This document shows positions 10,236-22,700 of a stretch of DNA of 64,000 bases, piece after piece. The DNA is taken from positions 14,761,501 through 14,825,500 of the forward strand of contig NC_088303.1 of the NCBI RefSeq assembly GCF_032854445.1, written 5' to 3'. Every line of letters begins with the position of its first letter. The stretch's first letter is position 1. A program made the translations under genes and the position numbers. The stretch comes from Liolophura sinensis (lineage: Eukaryota; Mollusca; Polyplacophora; Chitonida; Chitonidae). Below the pieces are notes generated by a model that was not told the origin of the DNA, ran no database searches, and saw only the letters and a list, made by a program, of their open reading frames with translations.

Positions 10236-13200
10236 CTGCATTGATAGTAAATATTGCTGGTGATATGTATGAGAAAAGTAGTCATCAGTTTTCAAGGATA
10301 CGGGACAAGCAGACATTTTAGGCATGACATACAGTTAAAATTTTGAACTCATATTCCGTGGATAATTTCCAGGTCGAATGCAAATATAGGTATATTTCTG
10401 TCGCGCTTTGACTTCAGCTGCTCATAATAGCACGAAGCTCATGTAATAAACATGGATGCTATAATACTCCCCTAAACATGGGTTAAACAGAATTAGATAC
10501 AACAATCGCCAGAGATTTAGAGTGTTATGCTCACTGCAGAATTTAAGAAACTTGAAGTTTCCTGAACATACCAGTTTTTGAATCGTTATCTTGTGATGTA
10601 GACTGAAATCATCGGAGTTTTCATAGGATCCAACAAATGCTACAATCCGACTTATCTGCATACGCTGTACAGTTACATATACATGTAAATCACAAACGTC
10701 TGAAATTCTCGGCCTCAACCCGTTCGATGTCTCCGTGTTATCAACTCATGTTACTGTATCAACTCAGCCTATACGATTCCTATGTAGGACAGGCCCTATA
10801 TCAATATTTGAGGTAAGTATTCTGCAAAGCAGGTTCTCCACATCTACTATTCATGACAATGCCCCCACCCTCCCCATCCCCCCGCCCCTAAGCTTCAAAA
10901 CCTTTAGATCATTTTCAACTGGAATATAAATGAAAACTTAACTACATGTATACTTAATATCCCAGAGTGATGTCCATTCATGCTATATGATGTGTAGACC
11001 ACGATGATTTACTGGTGCGGTTGTCAGTAGTTATATACCGCTATATACATGGTAGTTTGTACCTGAATGCTCCGACTTAATTGACATAAGCTCAGCTCTC
11101 TCAAGAATTCCTTCTCATGGAATTTAGCACACTTATCACTTTCACGATGTTAAAATAGTTGTTTTGAGTCAGTATACCTTTAAACCCGAATGTTCCAAGC
11201 AAAACTCCCGGCGTAACATTCTCCCCCCGCCCACAGCAGTTCACAGGTGTTGGAGCGTAAAAAGCACGTGGTTATAACGGTAAGGAGCGATGCTAACTGA
11301 CATTTAAGTTAACTGGAAACAGAACTTGCTAACACCAGTTTTCAGTTTCGGCTGTTTGTTTGTGACTGAAATAGACAAGATGGTATGCAAGCTGCAGCGT
11401 GACGTCACAGAGCCTGACTGACAGGCGCGTACATTATTCGCAAGCTTGGCGTGTATGCTGCATTTCACCGTAAAAGTGGGTCCCGATGTACGCATCGGTG
11501 ATGTGTACAAATACGTCATCAATGCCCTTGGTTACAGGCCTGTACATCAGGCTACTACATGTACTCAGTATTCATTGGTTGACGGTAGTGGTAGTGTGTG
11601 TTGCATAGATCAGGCTGACTTGTAGCTTCGGCAGCAGTTTGAGGCTGTAAGGCGAGTTGAATATGTATTGCTTTCATTTCGAGGTGTGTTCGATGCATAT
11701 GGATAGCAACACAAAGAGTCGCTGACATGAAATTTCAAAACTATGAGTCTCACAGCACACAGTTGTAGCATTATTTGTAGAAATTTCGTTCTATAACATG
11801 TAATTTAGTGAAACATCGTGATTTTGCAACAAAGCTTAATCTTATACCGTTTGATGCAGCTTGTATAGCTAAACCTCTCAATGGAATTGCACATATAAAA
11901 TATATAGAATAAAAGAGTATTGACAATAGTGTGATAGCTCGCAAAGGGTCACACGTAACTGGTGAAATCCGACCCCTTTTCAATTTACCTCAATTACGGT
12001 TTTACTCTAACTATTCATGTGTAGATGCCTAAAATGCAAAATTTGCGGTGATGTTAAAAGCAATTTATTAGATATCATTGGTCTAGAATTACTCGACACG
12101 CTGTGTTGCCGTCACATTTAGCAAACTGTAACATGAAAACAATGCAAAGGGACAAGGCCTCTGGGATGCTTAGTCCACTGTGATGTTTAGTCCACCGAGA
12201 TGCTTAGTCCATCGGAATGCTTAGTTCACCGGGATGCTTAGTCCACCGAAATGCTTAGTCCATCAACACGTCCTAATATGGGTTAGAGAAGGACCTATGT
12301 CAAGAATAGTAGGAAAGCAGCTCCGACGAAATCAAAAAGTCTCCATTTTAGGTGTTCAGGGCTTCAGCATTAAACTTAGGCCTATGCCATTTTCAAAATT
12401 TAGCAATTACAATCTGGCTAGACGATGTTAGCCTTATATACATATCAGGGGAAAGGCGGTAGCCAGTCAGCGGTCAGCACCAAAGCCCTTATAGGTTACT
12501 TTTATCCCTTGGTTTAGCTGAGGGGTCTCACGTTTTATCGCCAGAACTCCCATGAACAGGTCCCATATTAACTGTTATATAAGCAGGAATGTATTGGCCC
12601 TTTTGTTCGAGCTAAAGTTTATAGTTGCCTATAACCTATAACAATGTCTGATATTTGTTACTGAATACTGAATTAGAGGTTTATACTCATCAGAGCGTTT
12701 CTATATCCTTCCTATGACCTAAATTTGTCGTTTCTAAATTTTCATGATAATCACTTCAATATTTATAAAGTTACTATTTTCTGTAATAAAATTTGTATTA
12801 CACATCTGAAATAATAACCATGTGACAGTTGCCTTTCTGTGTTTCCATGCGCACACATTATTACGGGAACCGCAGTAACATGCCTTCCATCGAAAGCAGA
12901 GGCTTTTGTTTTGTACACAAAGTATGTGCAAAGATTCCAGTGTCAGCTTATGTTGCATATACATGTATAATTTATATACCCCTTGTCAATTACCAGCGCC
13001 AAGCCTCGAGTAACACATATTATATACACATCATGGCGTCATTTACCAGACTGTATGTACAATCCTTCTGTAGGACGTTATGCCCCTTTGAAGGTAATTA
13101 TATGCGTGTTAAAAAATACTAAGTAGCACACATATCAATGTTATGGCTCTATAATTATTTCAGAGAGGAAGGGTCCGGGTGTTGATATCAATGGCAAGGT

Positions 13201-16200
13201 GCCAAAGACACGCATGAAAGCTTGCAGGATGACATTGCATGATAACAAATACACAGCGACATATATATGTCATACAAGGTCGAAATAGTCGTAAAATAGA
13301 CATCCCCCCCCACCTCCCGGACACACACACACAAAAACCAACCCACCCGCACCCCTCCCAGCTAACCCATTCCGTGTAGAACTCACTCTTCATATGTGAT
13401 TAGGAACGCCTAAACGTATATTCATTTGTCTTAATCCCGGAACTCTAGTTTCTATATAGCGTACGTGTGTATAGATGGAAGCCTTGCATACTGCATCCCT
13501 AAACAAATGTTGGAAATCCGGATCTCAGTGCACTTGGTAAATATTAAACTTGGCTGATGCTATTTGGTAAATGCGTGACGTGTAAGTACGTTTTTAGTGG
13601 GTAATACAACAAACCTATATATTAGGAAAACAGGAACCTTGTTGGGTATTATATACTACCAGTCTTAAGACATTTTATTGTTCACAGATTGGTCTGGTAG
13701 CAGCATAACATTGGTAAAAATGGGTAGGCGTATGAAATTAGGTGTAGGACCCCCACCTCTAGTATAGTTGTGCACCAGAATGCTTTTCCTTTGTGCGCTT
13801 TTTCATTTTATATGGATTTCTTAGAAAAGGAACGGACTAAGACCCTTCTGATTTATCACCCTTTCTTTGAGCAACAATCATTTCAAAGCCCATCTGTATC
13901 CGACAATTAAGTTCCGGACAAGAATTTAAGGGAAGAAACCGGAGACTTTTTGGCACGTCTCACCTTCTGGAAAACTTCCCTATATATAGACCTATATAGG
14001 CTTATAAATTTAAAACCATTTCCGATGCAAGTGCATTGTCAAGAACGGTTATGAAGACATAGATGTGTCAGTTATGATTGCTCCTGGTATTCATCTCGAT
14101 ATAGTGAATAGAGGTTATAACTGAATCTTGTGAGTTGGTTTCTTTATATATTACATATGTAGGATTTCATGGTACTTTTTGCATACCCGGGCATGGATAG
14201 TGAGTTTGTAGATTCTCGCCGCTCTTGATGAGGCCTTGGTGACAATGTAGGCCTAAATGCTCGACGACTGCTTGAGAAGCCGTTGGCGCAGTTAACGTTC
14301 TTCCAACGACATGGTGTACATGGGATAAAAAGACTATCTTAATTCCAGGGTGTACATATATAAAGTCGGTCATATGTAGAAAAGTTCGCTGATTTAACCC
14401 AGACACTGTGGTTTCCTTGGGCTATTCATAAAACTGACAATCAAATAACTGAATAAATAAATAAATGTAAATGTCAGCGTTTTCTTACATGAAGATTCAT
14501 GCCCGCATTAAGGGTCTGTATATATGTGTATATAGGCCTAATAGTGGCGTCTGTTCAAATAATATTTAGTTATATAGATAATAAATTTAGAACTGTGTGT
14601 CGGCCCATATATAGATGTATATTTATGAGGCCTGATGAGTTATGTATAGCCTTAAAGATGGCTTTATTTAAGCCTCGGCCTACTGGATAAACCCGCAGCC
14701 GCTCACCCGGTGTATAGACCTATTTAAGCCTTGGTGAATGTGTCCGCAGTGTTACATTTTAGATATGTAAGGGGTCTTTTAACTTTTAAACTAATAGAAT
14801 AAAACGTCCCAGCTAAAGTAAAAGTGACCATGCTTTACTGCTGCCTGTGTTCATGCATTGATTCTGTCGATATACGTGTACATGGCTCTTTATACTACAT
14901 GTAGGCCTGTGTATGTACGTAAATCTTATCTGCCTTCAATTTTATTAGAGTCGAAGATTCCTTTTTTCTTTACATGTTGTTGTTGTTCAGCATATTGTTT
15001 GATATGTTTTATCGAGATGGGGATGTCATATTGTGCATGTACATACCATGTATCAGACCGTGGGAATACGTATACATGTTACTGCGTGGAAGTTCAAAGA
15101 AAATCAATATATTGAATGTTAATAATCTGGGTGCCAGTTGAAACTGTCCCGAACTGCTTGTCTATCTGCTGCCGTACAGATGTTGCCGACAAACAGCTGG
15201 TTATATTTCCCTGTAAAGCACACTTCTGTCAAAAAGTGCAGACCAGCTGTCCCTATAAACAAACCAGGCATGTTGTGCCTTTCAGACGTCATCTGGGGGC
15301 ATGTCGAAGGTGTGGTTGAATAGCAAGCATTTGATTGGACACTCGTCGTTGATGACGCCGCTTGTCCAATTATGGTGATGGTAAAATTGACATTTTGTTT
15401 TAATTTATATTTCGTCTGACTTTAAATACTACTCAGTGTTTATTGCATTTTCGTAAGCCAACAGGTCTGTCTTTTCTGTATACATTTGTTTTCTTTCTTG
15501 GAATGATGAAATACGGTACGCCGATGTTATCATGATGTATGTGATAAATTCTACGCCAACGGTTATAGCATTCATTGTAGGGTTTGCCCATTTTGCTGCG
15601 AAAGGGTACGTGGGCTCCTCCACATTACAGACACGTTCTTCTGTTTACACACAGTCGTAATCTAACCGAAATACAAAACCTGATCATTGTATTAACTGAC
15701 ATGCAGAAACAGAAAATAAGATCAGCGTTTTGATATTCAACCGTGCATCTTTGATGCAAATGTATAAGTACTCGTACCTTTCTTAAATACTACCTGCTTA
15801 ATGGTTATAGTTATTTTGGAGGTATTTTTTTCAATGGAGGTATTTGGAGGTATTTTTGTCAATGTCTATTGGAGCCGCTAAAGGAACGTTTGGAAAAAAA
15901 AAACAAAAACCAAAAAAGAGAAAAAAAAAAAACACACACACACACACGTTACAACACGGTCGCTTCCATTATCTTTTTTTTCAGACTGTATGGCGTAATA
16001 TTTAGATTTAGATTTTTTTCAAAATTTCCAAAAATACGTGTAGTAGCAATGTTTCCTTTATTTTATTATTTTTACTTTTACTTTTCGCCTATTCATTTCC
16101 TTTTTAAATTTGTACTACCGTTCTTCAAGTTCTTCTTACACGGTTCTCTAGTACACAAACAATACATTCAAACTAGATATGCTGGAGCATAGTGTTAAAT

Positions 16201-16439
16201 AGGCCTGTTTTACTTATTTAGTTTCAAATTTCACAATTTCACATGAGTGTACGTCTTTTAGAAGTCCACTACGATTAAAGGATTACGATGTGTCATGCCC
16301 AGTCATATGTACCTCCATAGCCCAGCAAAGTTTAAGAAAGTGCATTTCACCGTACCGGATTTTACCACATACTTGAAGTCTGATTCCCTTTTTTTTTCTT
16401 TCCTTTCTTTTTATTTTTGCACACATTTAGTTGGATTAT
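10236..16439. other. No gene seen; long intergenic stretch upstream of GLUT
   Basis: Apart from the 17-bp minisatellite at 12166 it holds simple-sequence patches: C-rich and (CA)n tracts at 13300-13345, (CA)n at 15935-15948, T-rich tracts at 16389-16420. No ORF shows a known domain, and no splice-bounded coding series was found. Confidence 0.4.
12166..12267. repeat. 17-bp minisatellite, 6 copies
   Basis: The unit ATGCTTAGTCCACCGAG is repeated six times with small changes at its end. The unit is not a multiple of 3. Confidence 0.92.
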
Positions 16440-16711
16440 GACGATTCACCCCTATAGCAATGGCCTCGCCGAGACTATTTTACGCGCCCTGTACTCAATC
16501 GTGATCTCGTATTCAACGAGATTTGAAGCACAGTACGCTACGCTACATTCACGTTGAATGAACCAGTCTCACTCTGTGTTTTCCAGATCACCATTTGTAA
16601 ATTTATCCGGAGCAAGCTCAAGGCTAAGCGAAGGTCACCGGATAGAAATACACTTTTAGGAGTGGGAATTTAACGGACGATTGCACGAATCAAGCTTAAC
16701 CAGTCTTCAAA
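16440..16711 (+). promoter_or_regulatory. Probable 5'-UTR and proximal promoter of the GLUT gene
   Basis: This is the stretch just before the GLUT start codon. It is less AT-rich than its surroundings and holds several CpGs (for example CTACGCTACATTCACG near 16537). There is no clear TATA box and the transcription start is unknown. Confidence 0.3.
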
Positions 16712-16726
16712 ATGCCAGAATCAACG
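16712..16726 (+). CDS. SLC2A-like: GLUT coding exon 1 (MPEST)
   Basis: Five codons from an ATG in good context (CAAAATGC) to a GTGAGT donor, phase 0. It joins in frame to exon 2, whose first codons are DGRVTL, giving an N-terminus of normal GLUT length. No other ATG upstream of exon 2 splices in as cleanly. Because the exon is so short, another first exon in the 10-kb intron cannot be excluded. Confidence 0.6.
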
Positions 16727-19700
16727 GTGAGTATCGTTTTCTGTTCATCCAGGAGCTGAGATCGTTGTTAGATCAGAGGCGTGCACGCTACACGTGTGAG
16801 GGACGCGGTCTACACGGTCTCTTGCATGGGGCTGACGTTGAACATGTTCACATTTCGTGCACTCGTATCGGCCCAGGATGACAGTAGTAAAGTCTAACCA
16901 AGGCCAATCAAAACGTCTACAGAGACACACCTCCATTAATTTGACCTTGACATGATATTAACTCGTATTATGAATTTACTTTCGAAATTGTTTTGAGATT
17001 AGTCGTGTGAACGTTGAAATGAGCTAGTTTCAGACATGCCACCTATCTGAAAACTGCATGTGTATATGTGGGCTTCATGGAAAACCCAGAATCGCGATCG
17101 TACCTGGCTGTACTTTAGCGACGCTGTAGGAACATTTTGTCTTCTCAAGTCTCGAACGTAATCAACACTTTCTTTTTGGTCAGCAGGAAGAGCCAAAATT
17201 TTGTGACATAGGCATCATTTTGAGTCACATTTATCTGTTACATATGGATTTTAACAGTGTGTATAATGGCAAGAAGTTCTGTGACTGTAGTTTAACCTTC
17301 ATGTTTAGCATTAACATACTGTGACATTCAAATGACTTCTGCCATTGGCTGGAGTATTACGATGGTATAGAACTGGGCAGGTAGACATTATGATAACAGA
17401 TCCTGTTTTAAAAAATAGTAATAGACCAAGTCATGGTTGGAATCTGTTGTTGTTATTCTCATATTATTTCTTATGTTAGGTATCTAGCTGTTCCTGAACA
17501 AAAGATTGTGGTTGCTAAATGATTGATACCAACTGTTAGATGAGTAATTTCAGGTTTACTCGTCTGGGGGGGGGGGGGGATGCTACATTCACATAACTAC
17601 CATGGACATGTTATACCTCCTACAGTGATGGTCGCCATGGAAGTTAAGTGCACGTAACATTACATTTACTTTGTGAAGTGGGCAGTTGGTGCCATCTACT
17701 TAATGACAGTGAAATATCTGTCCATGTCTTGACCTTCTGCAGTTGGCCACTCTACCCAGCAACCCTTGGTTGTTACTAATCAGCCTTTTTCACTTCAATG
17801 CAAAATTATTTTCTTTTCAGTATGGTGTGTTAAGGTTTAAAGTTAGTAGACTGATCTGGCCATGTGATGTGAATATGTAGTTCAAGAAACCACATTCACA
17901 TTCATGTCTTTAATTTAAGCTGAAATCTTGCAAGATGTATTATTCAGGACTGAGTGTTTATTCTCCAGGAGATAAAATTTAACCTAGGGGCAGCATGTTT
18001 CCGATGGTAAATGTCCATTTCGTTGAAATTCTACATTGCAAATGATATTTTCCGTCTGCAGTAACTTGTGGCAATAGCATTCAAGGGATGAACAATACTA
18101 TGTAGAAAGGGCTGCTTTGAAATGTTTGCTGTTTTATTAGCTGTAGAAAGGTGGTTCAGCCTCAAAGTACTGTTCTGGCTATACCAGAGGTCATCCCTTT
18201 GTGTATGTCCCAAATTTCCTTTCATGTGTAAATTTCATTATTCCAAAGTTCTGATCATGTTTACTATGTTCTCAGGATTGTGACTAAGGCTGTGTAAGAG
18301 TGTACATTCATGGGAAGTTTAGCTGATAGCATGTGATCGACATTTATTGCCATCTACATATATAGTGGATTTCCACATTATTGTACATGATAAAATTTAA
18401 TTATATTTAATTATTACCTGAATTCAACTATTGAGGGGATCAGTTCTTGTATGACAAGTATTAACACTGGCTGGATTAAAAGAGATGTACAGTTACAACC
18501 CCCCAGAGTATTAATGAGGGTCCTTGCTAGTTCATTGATTAGCAGTGTTCTTGCTGAAGACCTGGAGTCACAGAACATTGGTTAATCCAGATGTACAGTG
18601 ATGGGTATGTCAGGCAAACCAGTCTGGCTACGTAGGGAACATTTTGGTAATTAAATCTTAAAACCTGTACTAACAATTGTAAATATTGCAGTCAACCTAT
18701 AGGTCAGTAAAAATGTAAATTTGTGTACGTGCTGATGTGAGGTAATAATGGATAAATTTTCATGGGAAACTTGATAATGTAGGCCATACACGTATGCATG
18801 TAATTTACTCCATGTGTAACAGACATAATTACACTTTGTTTTTGACTTTTGTAATGTCACCTCTTTTAGTGCTAGCGCACTGGCAGATTGTATCCTCAGG
18901 GGCTTGCTTTTTTTATGAGAATGTGTCTGGCTGTACATGAACTTGTAGTTATGAAAGCCTGTTTGTTTTAGTGTGTCAGTGGGAACAGGTCTACTGTATG
19001 GCACATTGAGCTGGGGTGGACAGGACTGTAGAACCCAGTGTATACTTCATACATGTACTATACATGTACATCTAAATAATCCTGTCTTGGCTTGACATTG
19101 TACTTTTATTTAGAAGTCCTGGCTTGGACTAAAACTGTACATGTTTGCGTAAATGTTTGAAGTCTGCATCAAAATTGAATTAGTGACTTTAGGCAGGTCA
19201 GTTTGAAAAGGGTGAGTGAATGAAACTGCAGCACTGGTCAGTAACTAGGATACGTGTACTTATTGGTATTTGTGTAATTCTCACATAGTTTCATTTGCAC
19301 AGCACTCAGGTTTTGCCCTGTCCCGGGGTGTAGTTAAGGTAAATTACAACATTATAGCATTGTGATGATTTGAGATAATTTGTGATAAGCTACTGTTTAA
19401 CACCAGTGAGGCGTGAACAAACCATTCACCTGCCAAAGTTGACCTGATCCAATGGGCCAGATAATCTCTACAGACTGGTGATAATACATGTTTGTTCATG
19501 TATAGTAACCTACAGACCTACATTACATGTACTTAACCTGACCTGGTCTAGTGAAGCATACAGTACATATGCCCTAAATGATCTCAAATTTCCCCTGCAA
19601 TCTTTAGAGGCCAATAAATATGACAAAATATTTTTTTTGGTGCTGAAACTGAAGATAAAAAGACTGTGCTAAAAGTCCTCATTAGTGTAAAATATGTACA

Positions 19701-22700
19701 TTTCTGAGGCTGTTTTCATTCAAATGAAAAAAACTACCATTTTGAAAACTCCATTACATGTAACTTTTTAAGCAGTACCTGTAAAAGTGAACATGAAGGC
19801 TTTCAGATTCAAACTTGAACCTGGCCATTCGCCGACTTGGAACATTGGAAGTTTCATGCATGTAAGTTATTGGTAGCTTTTTTTCTACCCTTTGTCTGAA
19901 ATTTGCATATTTTTTTCCCATTAACAAGTGATTACATACATGTACTGTGTGACCTGTCAGGCCTTAACATAACAGGGTGTTCAGTTTCAAAGATTTTATC
20001 CCCGTACAGAATTAGTTACCATGGGAACCTGATTACTATGATTGATAATGGGATCAGCTTCACGAGAACAACTGGTGATTATGAATCTGCCCGTGCTGTG
20101 TCATGTGGCATTGATCTAGGTGGAAGTTAAGGGTATCTTTTGATTGTTCTTTTTGTCTGTATGTACCCAGAAGTCGTTTACTCAGGTGCACATTATCCAC
20201 ATTATGAGAACAGGTATGGAGCTTGTGTGATGTGTAATTCAAATCCACCCACAACATCACAAGGCTTTACGTTTATTCAAGTTGTATGTTTAAATCACCA
20301 GCTACTGGTTTCAAGTGGCTTTTAAGTTTTAGACAGGAGTTAGTTACTCTTTAGAGCATTTGTCCGAGGTGCCATGGTTTCCTCCGGGCATTCCTAATTG
20401 CATTACAACATGAACTGGCCACTGGCTAGTATCAGAGTATTTTGACCACTGTTAATTGTTATTTCTTATTTGACTTTCTCACATCTAAAATTAGAAGCAG
20501 GATTGAGCTGTCAAACAACATTTTTCCTGGAATTCACATACATTTTTTTTCAGTTAGTAAATAATTATTAATTAATATTAATAATTATTGCACTTCAGTA
20601 GCTTGTCTGCTTTGTGAAACAGTGTAACAAGAAACGTATAATTAAATATATAAACAGAGGCCTTATAATAAAATATCCTTGTAAATAGAGTGCAATACAT
20701 TCACATGTGTAGATCTATGAAAAGGGTGAGACAGGCATCCAGTACTGCAACATCCAGCAAGTGGAAATACTGCAGATTTTCATTAAAAATATATTATTGT
20801 ACCTGATAATGCCTTGAAAGGGATTCTTGATCTGCTGCATTCAGTTATTAGCACAGCCAATCCTTTCACCTGGTGAGACAACTGAGTGATTTTCACTTGG
20901 CATAAAACAGTGTTAAAAACTGTAAACCCTGAGCAAACAAGCAGTACAAAGCAGAGGGGCCAGAGTGACCTGCCCTTTGTCTGAACCCTAACTTGCCATT
21001 TTGTCCAGGTGTAAACAAATACAGACCCACACTCGAAGGTTGAGGGTTAAGGTCAGTGTGTGTTAACAACACTCAGACACCTGACTAGGGCCAGGGGTTA
21101 GAACATGGATGCCAAGGGTTAGGCCAATGGCTCTGGATTCCTTGTTTCCGGTTACAGTTTTCATCGTTATTGTTTGAGCTATATAGTATGATAATTTAAG
21201 GGAAATTTCTGGTTCCAGTGATCAGATTTACTATTGTCTGATTGGTCCTTGGTATGGCACTTGCATATGGTAAATACCTATGTAGCGTTTTCAAGTTTCC
21301 TTGACAACATACATGTAATTGGTCGAGTGAGTTTTATGGTCTTTGAGTGCTGTTATTATAAAGTAATAGTGAATAAACTGAAGGGTAGAGAGTAGGATTG
21401 TGTTTATTCAGTGATGAGTGTCACTGGTACACGGTGCAGGTAGATTTACTTTTGTTCAGGGCAGTGTTCACGGATATTATGTCAAGGGTATTCAGTTGTC
21501 TGCGGCATGAATGGTAGTTGGTGAAGGGTGGATGAGTGCAAAATCTATCTGTAGTACATGAATGGGCAGAGGTTTTCTCACCAACAAATACATATAATGT
21601 ACTACAGTCTAGGTTTTTAAAAAAAAAAACGCATGTGGAATTGGGTAGATATTTGTGAAAATGAAAATATTATATACAGAATCATATTAACATGTACATA
21701 TACATGTACATGTGACTGTATTGCTGTACATGGTCATAAATGCACGTGTGGGCACGTTGTTGTGAGCATATAGGTGGCACAGTGGCTGTGAAAAGCCTAC
21801 TTGTAAATGACTGCATGTGCCTTCATTGCCTGTACATGTACCTTCTCTGCCTGTACATGTACCTTCATTGACTGTCCATGTACATATACCTTCATTGACT
21901 GTCCATGTACATGTACCTTCATTGCCTGTGCATGTACATGTACTCCCATTGCCTGTACACGTACCTTCTGTGCCTGTGCATGTACCTTCATTGACTGTCC
22001 ATGTACATGTACCTTCATTGCCTGTGCATGTACATGTACTCCCATTGCCTGTACACGTACCTTCTGTGCCTGTGCATGTACATGTGCCTTCATTTCCTGT
22101 GTACGTGTATGTACTTCTGTGCTTGTGCCTGTACCTTCAGTGCATGTACATGTCATATAGCTTACCTTGACATTGAGCATACATTTACATGCAGGCAAAT
22201 TGAATAATTAATAGAAGATTAAACACCAAATTCTTACTACTGTTTCACATTTTATAAACTTTTGGGCTCATCTTTGATGAAATTTGGGTTTACATTGTTA
22301 AGTGTATAAAAAACAAGCCCTGAACCTGGGAAAGTTTTTGACATCCAACAATCTAAAAAAAAAAGTAGCATTCATATGAAGCAAATTAAGAAAATAAACA
22401 GCGAACAACGTTTTGAGTGAGTGAGTGCTTGGGGTTTAATGTGAACAACATTTTTGCACAAAGTACATGTGTTTAGGCATTCAGTTTTGTTGAATATAAA
22501 ACTTGTCAGTTCATATTCATGATGTATTGCCTGCATTTATAATTGAATCTGTACATGGTCATTTCACAAGCCACAAGCGAAAACAGTAAAAAATTACATC
22601 CTTAAAGCATCTTTGAATATTGATGTTTGTTCCTTCCTGTGGCAAGTCAATAGTTCAGTTTAATGCTGCAAGTAGATGTTGAACAAAGACAAACAAGCTC

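Noticed and set aside
10860-10900. C-rich tract as a CpG island promoter
   Set aside because: It is a short CCCC/CCCA stretch, not CpG-rich over a useful length, with no gene downstream.
15869-16192. 107-codon ORF rich in K, then F and Y
   Set aside because: Low-complexity A- and T-rich sequence without a domain or splice context.
17566-17579. G14 run as a G-quadruplex or regulatory site
   Set aside because: A plain homopolymer whose length may be a sequencing artefact.
21797-22207. Long overlapping ORFs on both strands (up to 133 codons)
   Set aside because: They are the 3n-unit minisatellite read in several frames; there is no start context or splice support, and the composition is repeat-driven.
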